In this document: piece after piece, positions 6,701-8,601 of the stretch
How the letters are laid out: every line of letters begins with the position of its first letter
Numbering within the stretch: the stretch's first letter is position 1
Assembly (NCBI GenBank): GCA_017882985.1
Contig: JADGOK010000016.1
Location: 1-8,601 of the forward strand
Length of the DNA: 8,601 bases
Direction of reading: 5' to 3'
DNA from: Acidimicrobiales bacterium
Lineage (GTDB): Bacteria > Actinomycetota > Acidimicrobiia > Acidimicrobiales > RAAP-2
Translations under genes and position numbers: made by a program
Notes under the pieces: model-generated
What the model saw: only the letters and a program-made list of their open reading frames with translations
Told to the model about the DNA's origin: nothing
Databases searched by the model: none

Positions 6701-6702
6701 TA
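6675..6702 (-). promoter_or_regulatory. Candidate promoter for tRNA-Gln
   Basis: On the minus strand TAGACA (6697-6702, five of six to TTGACA) is followed after 16 bases by AAGAAT (6675-6680). Transcription would begin near 6668 and leave a leader of about 20 bases before the mature tRNA 5' end at 6648, to be removed by RNase P. It overlaps the plus-strand candidate almost completely, as its mirror image. Confidence 0.3.
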
Positions 6703-6754
6703 ACACCAAACAGCAACAATAGAGCCTGACCCACCGTCCGAAGAAAGCCACGCC

Positions 6755-7456
6755 GTGACCACAGCATCATCACCCAACTCCTACGTTGCCATTGTTGACG
6801 ATGACAGCGCGATTCGAACCGCCCTCGGAAGAGCGCTCCGCATGGAGAACTACGACGTCGAACTCTTCGAAGACGGCACCAGCGCGCTCAAGGCGATCCA
6901 ATTGCGTGCGCCCGACGCCATCGTTCTCGACCTGCAACTGCCCGACATCGACGGTCTCGAGATCTGTCGACGAATCCGGCGCGCGGGTGATTCGACGCCC
7001 ATTCTCATGCTGACCGCGCGTGACGCCGTGAACGACCGCGTCGAGGGCCTCGACGTCGGTGCCGACGACTACCTGGTCAAGCCCTTCGACCTCGCCGAGC
7101 TCCTCGCGCGCCTGCGCGCGCTGCTGCGCCGCCACAGCATTGGCGAGGGCGACGAATCGGTACTTCGATTCGAGGACCTCAGCCTCAATCCCCCGACGAG
7201 AGAGGTGCGCCGCGGCGAGCGCGCGATCGAGTTAACCAAGATCGAGTTCGATCTGCTCGAACTCTTCCTGCACCACCCGCGTCAAGTGCTGACGCGCGAC
7301 CAAATCCTCGATCTCGTGTGGGGTTACAACTTTGACTCGGGAACCAATTCGCTGGCGGTCTACATCGGCTACCTGCGACGCAAGCTCGAAGAGGGCAACG
7401 AACCGCGACTGATTCAAACGGTGCGCGGCGTAGGTTACGCGCTTCGCACCTCGTGA
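6755..7456 (+). CDS. OmpR/PhoB-family response regulator (DNA-binding)
   Basis: This is the output half of a two-component system. The 233-residue product has an N-terminal receiver domain (about 10-122) with the acidic pocket D15/D16, phosphoacceptor D59 in VLDLQLP, switch residue T87 in LMLTARD and K109 in LVKPFD. A short linker leads to an OmpR-type winged-helix DNA-binding domain (about 137-230) with the conserved ELTKIEFDLLELF, VLTRDQILDLVWG, the recognition-helix region NSLAVYIGYLRRKLE and the closing TVRGVGYAL. All expected catalytic residues are present. It most resembles actinobacterial regulators of the MprA/TcrA/PrrA type, but target genes and signal are unknown. The start is GTG at 6755 with only a weak purine run upstream. 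The stop overlaps the kinase start in GTGA. The upstream dyad and its 10-base-spaced half-sites suit autoregulation by a dimer of this family. Confidence 0.95.
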   Translation: MTTASSPNSYVAIVDDDSAIRTALGRALRMENYDVELFEDGTSALKAIQLRAPDAIVLDLQLPDIDGLEICRRIRRAGDSTPILMLTARDAVNDRVEGLDVGADDYLVKPFDLAELLARLRALLRRHSIGEGDESVLRFEDLSLNPPTREVRRGERAIELTKIEFDLLELFLHHPRQVLTRDQILDLVWGYNFDSGTNSLAVYIGYLRRKLEEGNEPRLIQTVRGVGYALRTS

Positions 7457-8601
7457 CCTTTCGCTCACGCGTTATTGCCGCGACCGTGGGCGTCGCCGCC
7501 CTCGCCGTGGTACTGGCGTGCGGGGCGTCGTTCATCACGACGCGCAGCGCTTTGCTCCGATCGGTCGACGAGTCGCTCCTCATTCAGGCCTCGCATTCGG
7601 GTGGACACACCAGCAGCGGTGATGAATCGCAACTCGGTTCCTTCTTCGAATTGGTTCTCGCGAACGGCCAAACGTCGCCAACTTCGAAAGTCCCGATCGA
7701 CCAAACAATTAAGAACATCGCCAAGGGCAAGTCGGACCAGCTGCTGCGCTCCGTTGAATTCGGCAATGAGTCCTACCGCGAACTGATCGTGCCGCTGCCA
7801 AAGAACTCGGTCGTGGGCTGTTCGACCGGATCGTCCGGACTGTGCGTCGTGCCGACCACCTCGGCCGAACTCTTTATCATCAACATCACCGGCCAGGTCG
7901 CTGAACTGCGCAATCTCGTGCGAACCCTCCTGCTCGTCGCCTCGGCCGGTCTCCTGCTGGCACTCGGTCTGGGCATCTTCATTGCGCGCACCGCGTTGCA
8001 CCCACTCGAAGAGGTGACCGACGAAATTGAAGGCGTGGCCGAAACCAACGACATGACCTACCGCATCGCCGAGGGCGGTTCCGACGAACTCGGTCGACTG
8101 CGCAGGGTCTTCAACCGTCTTCTCAGCTCGGTCCAGAGCAGTCAGACGTTGCAGCGCCAATTAGTCCTCGACGCCAGTCACGAACTGCGCACGCCCCTCA
8201 CGTCACTGCGGACCAACGCCCAGGTGCTCTCGCGAGCCAACGAACTCAGCCCCGACGACCTGCGCCAATTGACCGACGACATGGTGACCCAGGTCGACGA
8301 GTTAGCTGCACTCGTCACCGACCTCGGCGAACTCGCCCGGGGCGAACGTAGCGAAGGGGTGATCGAGACCCTTCGTCTCGACGAGTGCGTCGACGAGTGC
8401 GTCGACACTGCGCGCACCTACGCCCGCATCAAGGACATCACGATTGACACCGACATCGAGCCGTCGACGGTCCTCGGACGACGCGATCGCCTCATTCGCG
8501 CGGTGAGCAACCTCTTGACCAACGCCGTGAAATTCACCCCCAACGGCGGGCGCATCATGGTGAGCGTGAAGGACACGACCGTCACGGTCGCCGACAGCGG
8601 G
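7453..8601 (+). CDS. Membrane sensor histidine kinase (partial, C-terminus beyond window)
   Basis: This is the sensor partner of the preceding regulator. The 383 visible codons show a first membrane segment (about 7-29), an extracytoplasmic sensor region (about 30-155) and a second membrane segment (about 156-178). A HAMP linker follows (about 178-232, ending DELGRLRRVFNRLL), then the dimerisation/phosphoacceptor domain with H243 in LDASHELRTPLTSL, and the start of the ATPase domain with the N box NLLTNAVKFTP (N353, N356). The window ends at DSG, the start of the G1 box; the remaining ATP lid and G2 box lie outside. The start GTG shares four bases with the regulator stop, so translation is coupled. 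The sensor region matches no domain I can name. It contains two cysteines, C123 and C131, in the segment GCSTGSSGLC, which could form a disulfide. The signal is unknown. Confidence 0.95.
   Translation, partial: MTFRSRVIAATVGVAALAVVLACGASFITTRSALLRSVDESLLIQASHSGGHTSSGDESQLGSFFELVLANGQTSPTSKVPIDQTIKNIAKGKSDQLLRSVEFGNESYRELIVPLPKNSVVGCSTGSSGLCVVPTTSAELFIINITGQVAELRNLVRTLLLVASAGLLLALGLGIFIARTALHPLEEVTDEIEGVAETNDMTYRIAEGGSDELGRLRRVFNRLLSSVQSSQTLQRQLVLDASHELRTPLTSLRTNAQVLSRANELSPDDLRQLTDDMVTQVDELAALVTDLGELARGERSEGVIETLRLDECVDECVDTARTYARIKDITIDTDIEPSTVLGRRDRLIRAVSNLLTNAVKFTPNGGRIMVSVKDTTVTVADSG
8380..8403 (+). repeat. 12-base tandem duplication in the kinase gene
   Basis: The sequence GACGAGTGCGTC occurs twice in direct tandem (8380-8391 and 8392-8403), followed by GAC. 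It encodes DECV-DECV-D at kinase residues 310-318, between the phosphoacceptor and ATPase domains, and keeps the frame. Confidence 0.8.

Noticed and set aside
6563..6751. Minus-strand frame encoding SSIGRTTDFESVGWRFEPSP
   Set aside because: It lies across the tRNA-Gln gene; this peptide is what a tRNA-Gln sequence gives when translated, and it is not a protein gene.
7465..8160. Minus-strand 231-codon open frame
   Set aside because: It is antisense to the sensor kinase, which has a full set of domain motifs and a coupled start; no family features are seen in the antisense product.
1..8601. Mobile elements, CRISPR arrays, prophage or defence genes
   Set aside because: No transposase, integrase, regular repeat array or defence-type domain is seen in any frame; the genes are housekeeping or common regulatory families.

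Overview
This 8.6 kb window is high-GC bacterial DNA, densely packed with genes. The gene order, the frequent GTG starts, the near absence of strong Shine-Dalgarno sequences and the protein sequences suggest an actinobacterium, perhaps class Acidimicrobiia. That placement is an inference from family resemblance; no rRNA or other decisive marker is present.

Left two thirds (1-5661, minus strand): a compact housekeeping cluster, read right to left as glmU - prs - ctc/rplY (ribosomal protein bL25) - pth - mfd. The order glmU-prs-ctc-pth-mfd is familiar from Bacillus and from many actinobacteria. It links cell-wall precursor synthesis (UDP-GlcNAc), PRPP supply, the 5S rRNA-binding protein, rescue of peptidyl-tRNA and transcription-coupled repair. 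pth and mfd overlap by 8 bases, ctc-pth are 6 bases apart, and glmU-prs are 12 to 27 bases apart depending on the prs start. The only sizeable gap in the cluster is 88 bases between prs and ctc. mfd runs off the left edge and lacks its C-terminal part. The GlmU here is unusual: it stops at 370 residues and lacks the catalytic half of the acetyltransferase domain.

Middle (5679-6648): a divergent gene for an alpha/beta-hydrolase, whose GTG start lies 17 bases from the glmU ATG. It is followed by a convergent tRNA-Gln(UUG) gene on the minus strand with an encoded CCA end.

Right end (6755-8601, plus strand): an OmpR-family response regulator and its sensor histidine kinase, overlapping by 4 bases (GTGA); the kinase runs off the right edge. 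The 106-base gap between the tRNA and the regulator holds an AT-rich nested dyad that coincides with two face-to-face promoter-like sequences. It is the most suggestive regulatory structure in the window.

I see no mobile element, CRISPR array, phage gene or clearly new multi-gene system. The points most worth following are the truncated GlmU and the dyad between the tRNA-Gln and the two-component genes.
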